DNA of 16,984 nt, taken from contig JBGPKH010000127.1 of assembly GCA_041485845.1 (NCBI GenBank), positions 1-16,984 of the forward strand, given 5' to 3'. The stretch is from OMOG01 sp041485845. Lineage in GTDB: Bacteria > Acidobacteriota > Terriglobia > Bryobacterales > Bryobacteraceae. The notes below the pieces were generated by a model. It was not told the DNA's origin and did no database searches. It saw only the letters and a program-made list of their open reading frames with translations. Made by a program: the position numbers and the translations under genes. Each line of letters starts with the position of its first letter. Within the stretch, counting starts at the first letter, position 1. Positions 1-7,760 of this stretch are shown piece after piece.

Positions 1-1804
1 GCTCGGCGGCATCCGGCTGCCACGGTGCGCCGTAGAATTCGCTCTCCTTGGTGCGCGGGATGTCGGCCGTGCCGTAGTCGCTGATCCAGTTGGCGATGCC
101 GGCGCCGGAAACGGCCGCGGAAAAGCGCGTGGTCTGCGTGATGATCCAGTTCGTCAGAAAGCCGCCGTACGAGTAACCGGTGACTCCCAGATGCCGGCGG
201 TCGATGGGGTAATTGGCCAGGGCGTAGTCCACTCCGGCCATCACATCTTCGTAATCCAGCTTACCCCAGCCTCCCCACGTGCCCCACAGAAACTTCTCGC
301 CGTAGCCGGTGGAGCCGCGTGGGTTCGTATAGACCACCGCGTACCCGTTGGTGGCCAGCCACTGGAACTCGTAGTCGAAGACACTCCCGTAAGCTCCGTG
401 CGGTCCGCCGTGAATGGCGAGGGCTAGCGGGTAAGTCGACTTACTAACTGTTGGTAACATGATCCAACCTTCGACCTCAGTGCCATCCTTGCTGCGATAC
501 CGAATCCGCTTCGCCGGACTGAGTTCCACGTCTTTCAACCACCGATCGTTGAACGCGGTCACCCTTCGCTCGCCCGAGCCGTTGATGGCGGCGGTATAGG
601 CCTCGGCGGGACGTTGCACCCCGGAGGCGGTGTACGCCATCCGATCGAATCCCCGCGAGAAACTGAAGCCGCCCAGCGTGCGCTCGCCCTGAGTCAGTCG
701 CTCCACGCGCCCGCCGGCGGACGCAATGCGGTAGAGGTGCGTGTCTCCGCCCGTGGCGGCCGCGAAGTACACCGACTCGCCGTTGGGGCTGCAGGTGGGA
801 GCATCCGGAATCAGGTCCCACTCCGCGGTCAGGTTCGTCATGGGACCGCCCTCGGCCGGCATGCGATACAGGTCCACGGCGGCGCCGTGATTCTGTCGCG
901 CCTGGATCACCTGGCTGAGACTCTGGCGGCGGCGGAAGACCAGGGAGCGGCCGCCGGCGGACCAGGCCGGAGAGTCGTACTCGAATCCGTCATCCGTGAG
1001 GCGGCGGATCTGGCCTTGGAGGTCCACGACCCACAAATCGGCGCGCTCGTAGGAGTACTCGTCGCGCTGGTGCGAATCGGCGATCAGCGCCAGGGCTCCG
1101 CTGTCGGGGCGCCACGACGCAGTCACTACGTCCACCCCAAGCTTGGTTATCTGTTTGGCCCCGCCGCCCTCGCGGGGAACGACATATAGTTCGGAAGGCG
1201 GGGTGGCGGCGGGATCGCGCGGGTCCGGCAAATAGCCGCGGCCGTCGAAGCGCGCGTTCATCCAGTCGTACATGCGGCCCTTGAAACGCTGTTCGAGCAG
1301 GCGTTCGGCCGGCGGACGTTCGCGCTGCGGACCCCTTGGGGCGAGATCGCGCGGCGTCTTTTTGGTGAAGGCGATCCATTGGTTGTCGGGGCTGAAAATG
1401 GGAGCGCCGCCGACGCCGGGAATTTGAAACGCCTCGCCGCCCGGACCGTCCATGCGCAGAAACCAGGTGTCTCCCTCTGTGCCAGGCGCTTTGCGCGTGG
1501 AGCGGAAGGCGAGGAGCTTGCCGTCGGGGCTCCATCGCGGGGCGGAGGCGCTGAAGGCCGGGCTGGTCAGCCGGTCTGCGGGTGCGGAGCCGTCCGCGGG
1601 GGCAATCCACAACTCGCCGTGCCGCTGGTTCTCGGCCTCGACGATGCTATTGCGGACAAAGACCACCCAGCGGCCATCGGGCGAGATGGCGGTTGTGGCC
1701 GCTGTTTCGACGCGGTAGTAGTCGTCGAGAGCCAGGGGACGGGCCGCGCTGGCGGATGTCGCCGCGGAAAGGGCCAGAAGCAGGAAGACGGCGGGGTTTT
1801 TCAT
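1..1804 (-). CDS. Secreted S9-family (prolyl oligopeptidase-like) serine peptidase, 3' end cut by window
   Basis: Exported peptidase of the dipeptidyl aminopeptidase/acylaminoacyl-peptidase group (S9), which hydrolyses peptides with an alpha/beta-hydrolase domain gated by a beta-propeller. Reading from ATG at 1804-1802 gives a hydrophobic signal peptide (about residues 1-20, starting MKNPAVFLLLAL). WD40/TolB-like propeller blades follow, with repeated 'SPDG/SPDN' and 'W..DG..LAF' phrases (about 30-390). The hydrolase domain then shows the oxyanion-side motif HGGPHG at 465-470 and the nucleophile elbow GYSYGG with catalytic Ser at residue 545 (codon 172-170). The frame is the same at the start, middle and nucleophile. 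The catalytic Asp and His and the stop lie beyond base 1, so the gene is partial only because of the window. It is divergent from the glycosyltransferase, with a TATAAT box 7 nt before the ATG. Family confident; substrate unknown. Confidence 0.93.
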   Translation of the reverse strand, partial: MKNPAVFLLLALSAATSASAARPLALDDYYRVETAATTAISPDGRWVVFVRNSIVEAENQRHGELWIAPADGSAPADRLTSPAFSASAPRWSPDGKLLAFRSTRKAPGTEGDTWFLRMDGPGGEAFQIPGVGGAPIFSPDNQWIAFTKKTPRDLAPRGPQRERPPAERLLEQRFKGRMYDWMNARFDGRGYLPDPRDPAATPPSELYVVPREGGGAKQITKLGVDVVTASWRPDSGALALIADSHQRDEYSYERADLWVVDLQGQIRRLTDDGFEYDSPAWSAGGRSLVFRRRQSLSQVIQARQNHGAAVDLYRMPAEGGPMTNLTAEWDLIPDAPTCSPNGESVYFAAATGGDTHLYRIASAGGRVERLTQGERTLGGFSFSRGFDRMAYTASGVQRPAEAYTAAINGSGERRVTAFNDRWLKDVELSPAKRIRYRSKDGTEVEGWIMLPTVSKSTYPLALAIHGGPHGAYGSVFDYEFQWLATNGYAVVYTNPRGSTGYGEKFLWGTWGGWGKLDYEDVMAGVDYALANYPIDRRHLGVTGYSYGGFLTNWIITQTTRFSAAVSGAGIANWISDYGTADIPRTKESEFYGAPWQPDAAE

Positions 1805-1811
1805 TGGTGGG

Positions 1812-1817
1812 ATTATA
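1812..1817 (-). promoter_or_regulatory. -10 box of the S9 peptidase gene (perfect TATAAT)
   Basis: On the minus strand the hexamer is exactly TATAAT and ends 7 nt before the ATG at 1804. Initiation at the usual distance would fall on or next to the start codon, giving a leaderless transcript. No Shine-Dalgarno sequence is present and no good -35 is seen; the -35 position falls in the adjacent GC-rich hairpin. Confidence 0.6.
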
Positions 1818-1832
1818 TCGCGGCAGGGCGTG

Positions 1833-1853
1833 GGGCAGGTCCCCGGCCTGCCC
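1833..1853. repeat. GC-rich inverted repeat between divergent genes
   Basis: GGGCAGG (1833-1839) and CCTGCCC (1847-1853) form a perfect 7-bp stem with a 7-nt loop. The sequence just to the right (to about 1873) contains GCTCGGCT, also found in the hairpin array at 12406-12459. The element lies in the 111-bp region holding both divergent promoters, so it could affect the peptidase -35 zone or be a remnant of an intergenic repeat family. Confidence 0.5.
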
Positions 1854-1903
1854 GCCGGGCGAAGCTCGGCTAGAGATTCTACGCAGGCTCCGAACGCGTA
1901 TGC

Positions 1904-1909
1904 CACAAT
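1904..1909 (+). promoter_or_regulatory. Possible -10 box of the glycosyltransferase operon (CACAAT)
   Basis: CACAAT matches the TATAAT consensus at 4 of 6 positions and ends 6 nt before the TTG start at 1916. This is the same close spacing as several other genes here. No convincing -35 is visible, so the call rests mainly on position. Confidence 0.3.
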
Positions 1910-1915
1910 GGGGCG

Positions 1916-4393
1916 TTGAAAAGGCCGCTCCGCACACTCCTGAAGCTCGCAGGAAAAGGCGAGCGGAAGGTCGTCGCAGTCTTTGCGTCCAGTCCGGCGA
2001 TCTGCCACTCGGCCGTGTTGTACGTGCGCCAGGGCGCGCCCGGCCTCCCGGTCTGGGTGTTTTCGACCGCGGAGCCGCTGCCCGAAACCACAGGGCTTTG
2101 CGAGCATGTCTGCGTACGCCGCAGTGCGCTGACCCTGCTGTTCCAGGCGGAACGCGAGCTGTGGCCGCATTGGGTCGCGATCGGTGTGGCCACGTGGACC
2201 GGCGGCCGCGGCCAGTGGCCGCTGAAACTGGCTCCGCTGCTCATCCCGCCGTTCCGGGCTCTGCTGCTGAACGAGAACGGCGATTTCTTTCCAGGCAGCC
2301 CACGGCGGATCGTGAACCACTGCGGTCGTCGGGTGCGCGACGCTCTTCATTCCTGCTGGCGCCGCGTGCTCGACGTGGGCGAAGGTTGTTGGCTCCTGGT
2401 CTCGTATCATATCTGGCGGTCGGCGCCCGTCCGGCGCGTGAAGGACGTGACCGCGGGATTTGCGTTGCTGATGGCATCGTTGTCCTTGCGACTGGTCTCG
2501 GCGGTGTTGCGTTGGTGTTCGTTTCCGCAGCAGCGGTGGTTCGATCGGCTGCATGGCAGCGCGCCGCTGGAGGTGGTGTTGGAGCCTGGCGCCGGAAGCC
2601 AAATCGCGCGCTTCGGAGCCACGCCGAAAGGCTGGGACGGGCCGAAGTTCGAAGCGTTCGCGCGCTCCGGCGAGGCGCGCTGGATCGTCTGGCAGGACGC
2701 GGCCGGCGGCGGCCCGATCGACGACATGCTGCCCCTGCTCGACAACGAGCGTACGTTCGCCGTCTCCCGGCAGACGCATTTCCGCGCGTGGAAACCGATG
2801 CTGTTCCCCATGGCCCCTTTTCGCACCCTTCAGCCCGGCGAAGCGAGCCAGGTGCTTGCCCCGCTGTCGAGCACGATAATCGTAGACCGGCGGAAGTTGC
2901 TGGCCCTCGTCGTCCCCAACGCCAGCCTGCCGGGGACGGCATGGATGCTCCTGTTCTGGAAGGCGGCCGCCGCGGGGTGGCGCTCGTACAGCGTGGGGCA
3001 GCCAAGCCGGCTGCGCGAACAGCCGGACTTTCCGATGCAGGACACCGGCTTCCTGCTGCGCTTCCTGGTGAACCGGGAACTGCGGCGGCTGGGGCCGCGA
3101 GAGCCCGACTTGGCCCGCGGCTCGATCGCGTTCGCGCCCGCGCATCGGTCCGCGGAGACGCCGTCCGCGGGCCGCCTCAAGGTGCTGGTGATCTCGCCGT
3201 TCTTGCCCTACCCGCTCTCGCATGGCGGCGCAGTTCGGATGTTCAATCTCTGCCGCGCGCTGGCCGATCGCGTGGACTTCATCCTGGCCGCGATGCGGGA
3301 GTCGCAGGACGCCATCCACTACGACAAACTCCACGAGGTCTTCCGCGACGTCCGGGTGGTGGACAAAGACGAGCGCGCTTCGCACGACGACCGTCTGCCG
3401 GAGCAGGTTCGCCAGCACCAATCGCGCGGCCTGCGCGCATTGGCTGCCGACCTGGCCCGCAAGTGGAAGCCCGGCCTGGTGCAGATCGAATACACCCACC
3501 TGGCCGCGTTGCGCGATGCCGTGCCCGGCGTGCCGGCCCTCCTGGTGGAGCACGACCTGACCTTCAGCCTCTACCGGCAACTGGCGGAGAAACAGGATGC
3601 GGGCGATGCGGCGCGCCGGGAATATCAGCGCTGGCTGGAATTCGAGCGGCATTGGCTCGGCGCGTACGACGGCGTATGGACGGTCTCCGAGGACGACCGG
3701 CGCTCGGCCATCGACGTGGCCAACCGCGCCGCCGATCGCACGTTCACCATTCCGAATGGCGTGGACATCCAGCGGTTCGTCCCCCGCGAAGAGCCCACTC
3801 CCGCACCCGAGATCTTCTATGTCGGCTCCTTTCGCCATCTGCCCAACGTCCTGGGTTTTCAGAAACTGCGCGAGGAGGTGATGCCGCGCGTGTGGAGCCG
3901 CTTTCCCGAGGTGCGGCTGCGCGTCGTCGCGGGTCCCCAGCACGAGTTGTTCTGGAACCGCTTCGCGCCCAGGGAATCGTTGCGGAACCTCGACAGCCGC
4001 ATCGAAGTCCACGGCTTCGTGGAGGACCTGCGGCCGCTCTACGCCAAAGCGTCTGTAGTGGTGGCGCCTCTCGAGGTTTCCGCCGGGACGAACATCAAAG
4101 TGCTGGAGGCGATGGCCTGCGGCAAGGCCGTGGTCACGACACCCATCGGGTGCGCCGGCCTGGGCCTCGATGACCGGCGCGATGCGTGGATCGATGCCGA
4201 TTGGGCCGCATTCGCCGCGTCGGTGTCGGAGCTGCTCTCCAACGCTGCGCTTCGGCAGCACGCCGGTGCGCACGCCCGCCGCACGGTGGAACAGCGATTC
4301 AGTTGGACGGCGATCGCCGACTGCGCGTTACGGAGCTACCGGGCACTGGCCGCGCAGCGCCGGCCGGAGCAAGTTGGAATTGAGCGATCATGA
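1916..4393 (+). CDS. Multidomain glycosyltransferase with C-terminal GT4 (GT-B) domain
   Basis: Likely a cytoplasmic or membrane-associated glycosyltransferase for surface polysaccharide, 825 aa. The C-terminal half is a GT4-type GT-B enzyme. Its first Rossmann motif starts at residue 421 (LKVLVISPFLPYPLSHGG), IPNGVDIQRF lies near 612-621, and the donor-site segment GTNIKVLEAMACGKAVV has Glu731. The first Glu of the usual EX7E pair is not at its expected place (Ala723), as in some GT4 subgroups. Residues 1-420 are unusual. They hold an N-terminal segment with 'LKLAPLLIPPFRALLLNENGD', a hydrophobic stretch around 180-201, and a region (about 220-390) that looks like a degenerate GT2-like domain; that last assignment is tentative. 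The start is TTG at 1916, because the frame has no ATG or GTG between the TAG at 1871 and the conserved text. Its stop overlaps the next gene (ATGA). Donor and acceptor are unknown. Confidence 0.87.
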   Translation: MKRPLRTLLKLAGKGERKVVAVFASSPAICHSAVLYVRQGAPGLPVWVFSTAEPLPETTGLCEHVCVRRSALTLLFQAERELWPHWVAIGVATWTGGRGQWPLKLAPLLIPPFRALLLNENGDFFPGSPRRIVNHCGRRVRDALHSCWRRVLDVGEGCWLLVSYHIWRSAPVRRVKDVTAGFALLMASLSLRLVSAVLRWCSFPQQRWFDRLHGSAPLEVVLEPGAGSQIARFGATPKGWDGPKFEAFARSGEARWIVWQDAAGGGPIDDMLPLLDNERTFAVSRQTHFRAWKPMLFPMAPFRTLQPGEASQVLAPLSSTIIVDRRKLLALVVPNASLPGTAWMLLFWKAAAAGWRSYSVGQPSRLREQPDFPMQDTGFLLRFLVNRELRRLGPREPDLARGSIAFAPAHRSAETPSAGRLKVLVISPFLPYPLSHGGAVRMFNLCRALADRVDFILAAMRESQDAIHYDKLHEVFRDVRVVDKDERASHDDRLPEQVRQHQSRGLRALAADLARKWKPGLVQIEYTHLAALRDAVPGVPALLVEHDLTFSLYRQLAEKQDAGDAARREYQRWLEFERHWLGAYDGVWTVSEDDRRSAIDVANRAADRTFTIPNGVDIQRFVPREEPTPAPEIFYVGSFRHLPNVLGFQKLREEVMPRVWSRFPEVRLRVVAGPQHELFWNRFAPRESLRNLDSRIEVHGFVEDLRPLYAKASVVVAPLEVSAGTNIKVLEAMACGKAVVTTPIGCAGLGLDDRRDAWIDADWAAFAASVSELLSNAALRQHAGAHARRTVEQRFSWTAIADCALRSYRALAAQRRPEQVGIERS

Positions 4394-5202
4394 ACGACGC
4401 AATCGCAAGCTACACCTGCTACCGGGCCGCCGGCCCGATTCACGTCGATGGCAAACTCGATGAGCCTTCCTGGCAACTGGCGCCAAAATCTACGCGCTTC
4501 GTCGATATCGTCACCGGCGAGCCGGCCTGGTTCGACACGCGCGTCGCGCTGCTCTGGGACGATGAGTATCTCTACTCCGGATTCTGGCTGGAAGAGACCG
4601 ACGTGTGGGGCACGCTTACCGAGCGCGATTCGCGCATCTACGAAGAGAACGACGTCGAGGTCTTCATTGCCGGCCGGGACGCGTATTACGAATTCGAGAT
4701 CAATGCGTTGAACACGGTCTACGAAGTCTTCTGGATCTGGAAGGACATCCTCCAGCCCGGATCGCCGTACTACGGACGGCCGGAATTCGACCCGGCCACC
4801 GAGCGCACCATGGTGCTCGATGGCGTGGGTGGCCACGTGCATCCGCGCGGCGAGCGTTGGGGATTCCTCGATTGGGATTTTCCCGGCCTGCGAACCGCGG
4901 TGCACGTCGATGGCGTGGTCAACCGGCGCGACCGGCGCGACCGCGGTTGGACGGTGGAACTGGCGTTTCCCTGGAAAGGCCTGGCGCACATCGCGGACGG
5001 GCGCTCGCTTCCGCCGAAGGACGGCGACGTCTGGCGCATCGACTGCTCGCGGTTCGAAAAGATCGGGCGCAACGGAGAATCGCTCGACCCCTGCGTTGGG
5101 TGGACCTGGAATCGTCACGGGCACTACGACTCGCACATTCCGGAGGTGTTCCCGTGCGTGACGTTTTCGGAAAGGGCGGTAAAAAGAATTAGCCACAAAT
5201 GA
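4390..5202 (+). CDS. CBM9-like carbohydrate-binding protein
   Basis: 270-residue protein of the carbohydrate-binding family 9-like type (CBM9, a beta-sandwich first known from xylanases). Typical features are the opening 'GPIHVDGKLDEPSWQLA' (about 15-31), 'RVALLWDDEYLYSGFWLEE' in the first third, 'YEENDVEVFIA..DAYYEFEINA' in the middle, and 'WTVELAFPWKGL' near the end. There is no signal peptide or transmembrane segment, unlike many extracellular CBM9 proteins. The ATG overlaps the glycosyltransferase stop by 4 bp (ATGA), which implies translational coupling and one operon. A role in handling or binding the glycan made by the upstream enzyme is possible but is inference. The last codons run into a degenerate AT-richer stretch after 5190. 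Confidence 0.85.
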   Translation: MNDAIASYTCYRAAGPIHVDGKLDEPSWQLAPKSTRFVDIVTGEPAWFDTRVALLWDDEYLYSGFWLEETDVWGTLTERDSRIYEENDVEVFIAGRDAYYEFEINALNTVYEVFWIWKDILQPGSPYYGRPEFDPATERTMVLDGVGGHVHPRGERWGFLDWDFPGLRTAVHVDGVVNRRDRRDRGWTVELAFPWKGLAHIADGRSLPPKDGDVWRIDCSRFEKIGRNGESLDPCVGWTWNRHGHYDSHIPEVFPCVTFSERAVKRISHK

Positions 5203-5242
5203 ACGCGAATGAAGACAGCGCGGACAGCCGGGGAGCCGGTTT

Positions 5243-7693
5243 TTAGAACAGGCGGTCCTGTTTGCGCAGTGTGCCGAGCGTGCCGACGTTACCGATGGCG
5301 AAGGCGATGCGCACCTGGTTTTCGTCGCGCAGGCCGATGTTATAGCGGCGATACTGCACGCTGATGCCGCAGCAATCGGTATTGTAAGTAACTTGTGAGG
5401 TGGAATACTGGACCACGGCCTTGCGGTAATCGTAGACCATGTCGAACCCGGCGTTGAGGCCGCGGCGGTTGGCATCGCCGAAGCCGGTGCGGACGTGGAA
5501 CTGGTCGGCAGCCGGGGTCTGCGGAACGCTGCTGTTGTGGACGCGGTTGTTTCCCACGAGCACGATGTACTTGCTCCAGCGATAGTCGGCAGAGAGGCTG
5601 CTGTCGACGATTCCGTGGTAACGCGGATCGTAATCGGCCTGCCATTGGACGCCCAGGCCGTTCACCGGACTGGTGCGCAGCAGCGACACGATGGGTGAAG
5701 CGCTGCGCGGTCCGGCCAGAAAGGCGTAAGCCGAAAGATCGGAGGTGCTCGCAAACACGTTGCGTTCTCCGGACAGCAGCGCGCCGCCGAAGGTCGGGTC
5801 GAAGTAGCGTTTCTGCATCAACTCCCAGGTGAAAATCTCCTGCACCGTGTCGCCGCGCTTGGCGTAGATCCGGTTGGTCAACGAGAGGGCCAGCTCGTTG
5901 GTGTTGGCAAGCAGGTCGGTCTCGTCGAAGCGGATAAAGCGGTTGAAGCCGGTTCCCACGCCGGTTACATAACGGTAAGTGGCCCGCGGCTCGATCGCGT
6001 GCTTGAGCTTGTCTCCGAAGACCGTCTTCCGGGGGAAGGTGCGGGCCAGGGTGGGGAAGACCAGGTCGAGCGAAAAATCGCGCGCGCTGCGGACGATGTT
6101 GGTGCCCACCACGCGGTTGATTCCGGGATGCGCGGGATCGGGCGACTGGGCTTCCCCGTAGAAGGTCTCCTGAAATCCTACGCTGGGCACGAGGTGGAAA
6201 CTGCCCAGGTGCAGGGCGCTGGTGAGGTGCGGCGCGAGGCGCACGCGGTTGGTGAACTGGTTGGTTTCGAAGCGATCGATCAGCGTGTTGCCGTCGAAGA
6301 TCGGCTGCGAACGGAACAGCAGGCCGGCGGCGGTGTCGAAGGAAAGCCAGAGAGGCAGCTTGCGCCAGACCCGCCGGTCGCGGCTCACAAGCCCGGCTTC
6401 CGGCAGTTTCCGGATGGTTACGGCATTGGCCAGAAGACTCGACTTACCGGTGACGGGATCGGTGAACGGGAGTTCCACCGACTCGAAGTTCTGAAGACGC
6501 GCGAAGGCCAGGTCGAACGTGTAAGTGGACCAGTTCTTGGTGAGATCGCCGACGGAATGGATTTCCGACCCGATGACTTCGGCGTAGGATTGCGACCACT
6601 GCTGCCGGAAGCGGAAGGAGCTGATGTAATTACTGTATCCGCGCGCGGTCCATCCGTTTCCCAGGTCGGACTGCCCGACGATATACAGGGAGACGCCGCT
6701 GTAAGTCGGGGGGTTGGGGTCCTTGCCCGGCATCCCGCGGTCCTGCACACCGTAAAGGATGAGGTCGAAATCGGTGCCGGCCCGGGGTTTGCCGCGGAAA
6801 TCCACGTGGTGAGTGAAGGCGTTGGTGGTGAAGTCCTGGACGTGGTAAGTCACATCGTAACTGCGGTTGATCGCCCAGTAATAGCCGAGCCCCACCATGA
6901 AACCGCGCTGTGAGTTCGGCGAGAAATTGGGAAAAAGGAAGCCGCTCTTGCGCGGTTCTTTGGCGAGTGAGTGGTAGAAAAATGGAACATAGAACAGCGG
7001 CACTTTTCGCAGAATGAACATACTCCGGTAGGCCTTGGCGCTTTCGTTCGGCTCTATGACGAACTTGGGACCGCGCAGCCGCCACCAGGGTTTCGGCAGT
7101 TTGCAGTTCGTAACCCATCCGTTGTAGAGCGTGTACCTTTCGCCGGCGCGCGTGGCCCACTGACCCTCGAAGTGAAACGGGCCATCGACGCTCAGAACGC
7201 CGGGGCGGGTGACGATGCGCGGACGCATCTCGCCGCGGACGTCGAAGAACGTGCCATGCTCGCCCTCGGTGTTGTACTCAAGGCGACTGGCCCAGATGCG
7301 CTCGTTCTTCTCGAAGTGGTGGAAGTAGACATGGCCGGTGGCTTTGACGTTGCCGGTGGTTTCGTCGTACTCGATCGCGTCGGCGCGAAAGAGCATGCGG
7401 CCGTCTTCGAGCTCGGCCGGGACTCCGGGGCGGCCGGTCAGCGTAGTCAGCTTGCCCTTCTTATCCAGGACGTCGTAAATCGCATTCCATTGGCCGGCGG
7501 GGATGGCGCCGGGAGCCACTTGGGGGGGTGGTTCCTTAGGCGCGGGCTGGGATTGGGCCAACAGGCCGGTGGCTAAAACCAGTGCGCCGAATATCGTAAG
7601 CGGCAAAACGTACGTAACACTAGAAGATTTTTCGTGACAAAACAGGACCTTTATGCTAAGAAAGTTGGAAGAGCTTTTTTGACAGGGCTTCAA
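5243..7693 (-). CDS. lptD: LPS-assembly outer membrane protein LptD (OstA/Imp)
   Basis: Outer-membrane beta-barrel that with the lipoprotein LptE inserts lipopolysaccharide into the outer leaflet. Reading 816 aa from TTG at 7693: a signal-peptide core at about 30-46 (LPLTIFGALVLATGLLAQ), an OstA/LptA-like beta-jellyroll with 'FRADAIEYDETTGNVKATGHVYFHH' character, then a long barrel of alternating aromatic strands. Cys-Cys at 774-775 (TDCCGISVQYRR) matches the C-terminal cysteine pair of LptD, and the N-terminal domain has a lone Cys in VTNCKLPKPWW as a likely disulphide partner. Length fits the family (about 780-850 aa). Two TTG starts are possible: 7693, which has an extended -10 six nt upstream, and 7606 (residue 30), which would give a textbook signal peptide. 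The longer is listed. It is convergent with the CBM9 gene and divergent from the RDD gene. Confidence 0.9.
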   Translation of the reverse strand: MKPCQKSSSNFLSIKVLFCHEKSSSVTYVLPLTIFGALVLATGLLAQSQPAPKEPPPQVAPGAIPAGQWNAIYDVLDKKGKLTTLTGRPGVPAELEDGRMLFRADAIEYDETTGNVKATGHVYFHHFEKNERIWASRLEYNTEGEHGTFFDVRGEMRPRIVTRPGVLSVDGPFHFEGQWATRAGERYTLYNGWVTNCKLPKPWWRLRGPKFVIEPNESAKAYRSMFILRKVPLFYVPFFYHSLAKEPRKSGFLFPNFSPNSQRGFMVGLGYYWAINRSYDVTYHVQDFTTNAFTHHVDFRGKPRAGTDFDLILYGVQDRGMPGKDPNPPTYSGVSLYIVGQSDLGNGWTARGYSNYISSFRFRQQWSQSYAEVIGSEIHSVGDLTKNWSTYTFDLAFARLQNFESVELPFTDPVTGKSSLLANAVTIRKLPEAGLVSRDRRVWRKLPLWLSFDTAAGLLFRSQPIFDGNTLIDRFETNQFTNRVRLAPHLTSALHLGSFHLVPSVGFQETFYGEAQSPDPAHPGINRVVGTNIVRSARDFSLDLVFPTLARTFPRKTVFGDKLKHAIEPRATYRYVTGVGTGFNRFIRFDETDLLANTNELALSLTNRIYAKRGDTVQEIFTWELMQKRYFDPTFGGALLSGERNVFASTSDLSAYAFLAGPRSASPIVSLLRTSPVNGLGVQWQADYDPRYHGIVDSSLSADYRWSKYIVLVGNNRVHNSSVPQTPAADQFHVRTGFGDANRRGLNAGFDMVYDYRKAVVQYSTSQVTYNTDCCGISVQYRRYNIGLRDENQVRIAFAIGNVGTLGTLRKQDRLF

Positions 7694-7699
7694 TCGGCA

Positions 7700-7708
7700 A
7701 AGTTAGCA
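7700..7708 (-). promoter_or_regulatory. Possible extended -10 promoter of lptD
   Basis: Minus-strand TGCTAACTT combines the extended -10 TG with a hexamer sharing T, A and the final T with TATAAT. It ends 6 nt before the TTG at 7693. No -35 is evident, which is usual for extended -10 promoters. It supports the upstream of two candidate TTG starts. Confidence 0.35.
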
Positions 7709-7760
7709 CACTTTCCGGGGGCCCAGGTAGCTGGACGAAGTTAGGGGGCAGTGGCGGAAG

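Noticed and set aside
1582..4173. Long plus-strand open frame (about 863 codons) overlapping the glycosyltransferase
   Set aside because: Its translation is Arg/Pro/Ala-rich with no motifs, while the overlapping frame at 1916-4393 carries clear GT4 signatures. High GC keeps alternative frames open.
5999..7576. Plus-strand open frames opposite lptD (5999-6913, 6971-7576)
   Set aside because: Antisense shadows; the opposite strand encodes a full LptD with its C-terminal cysteine pair.
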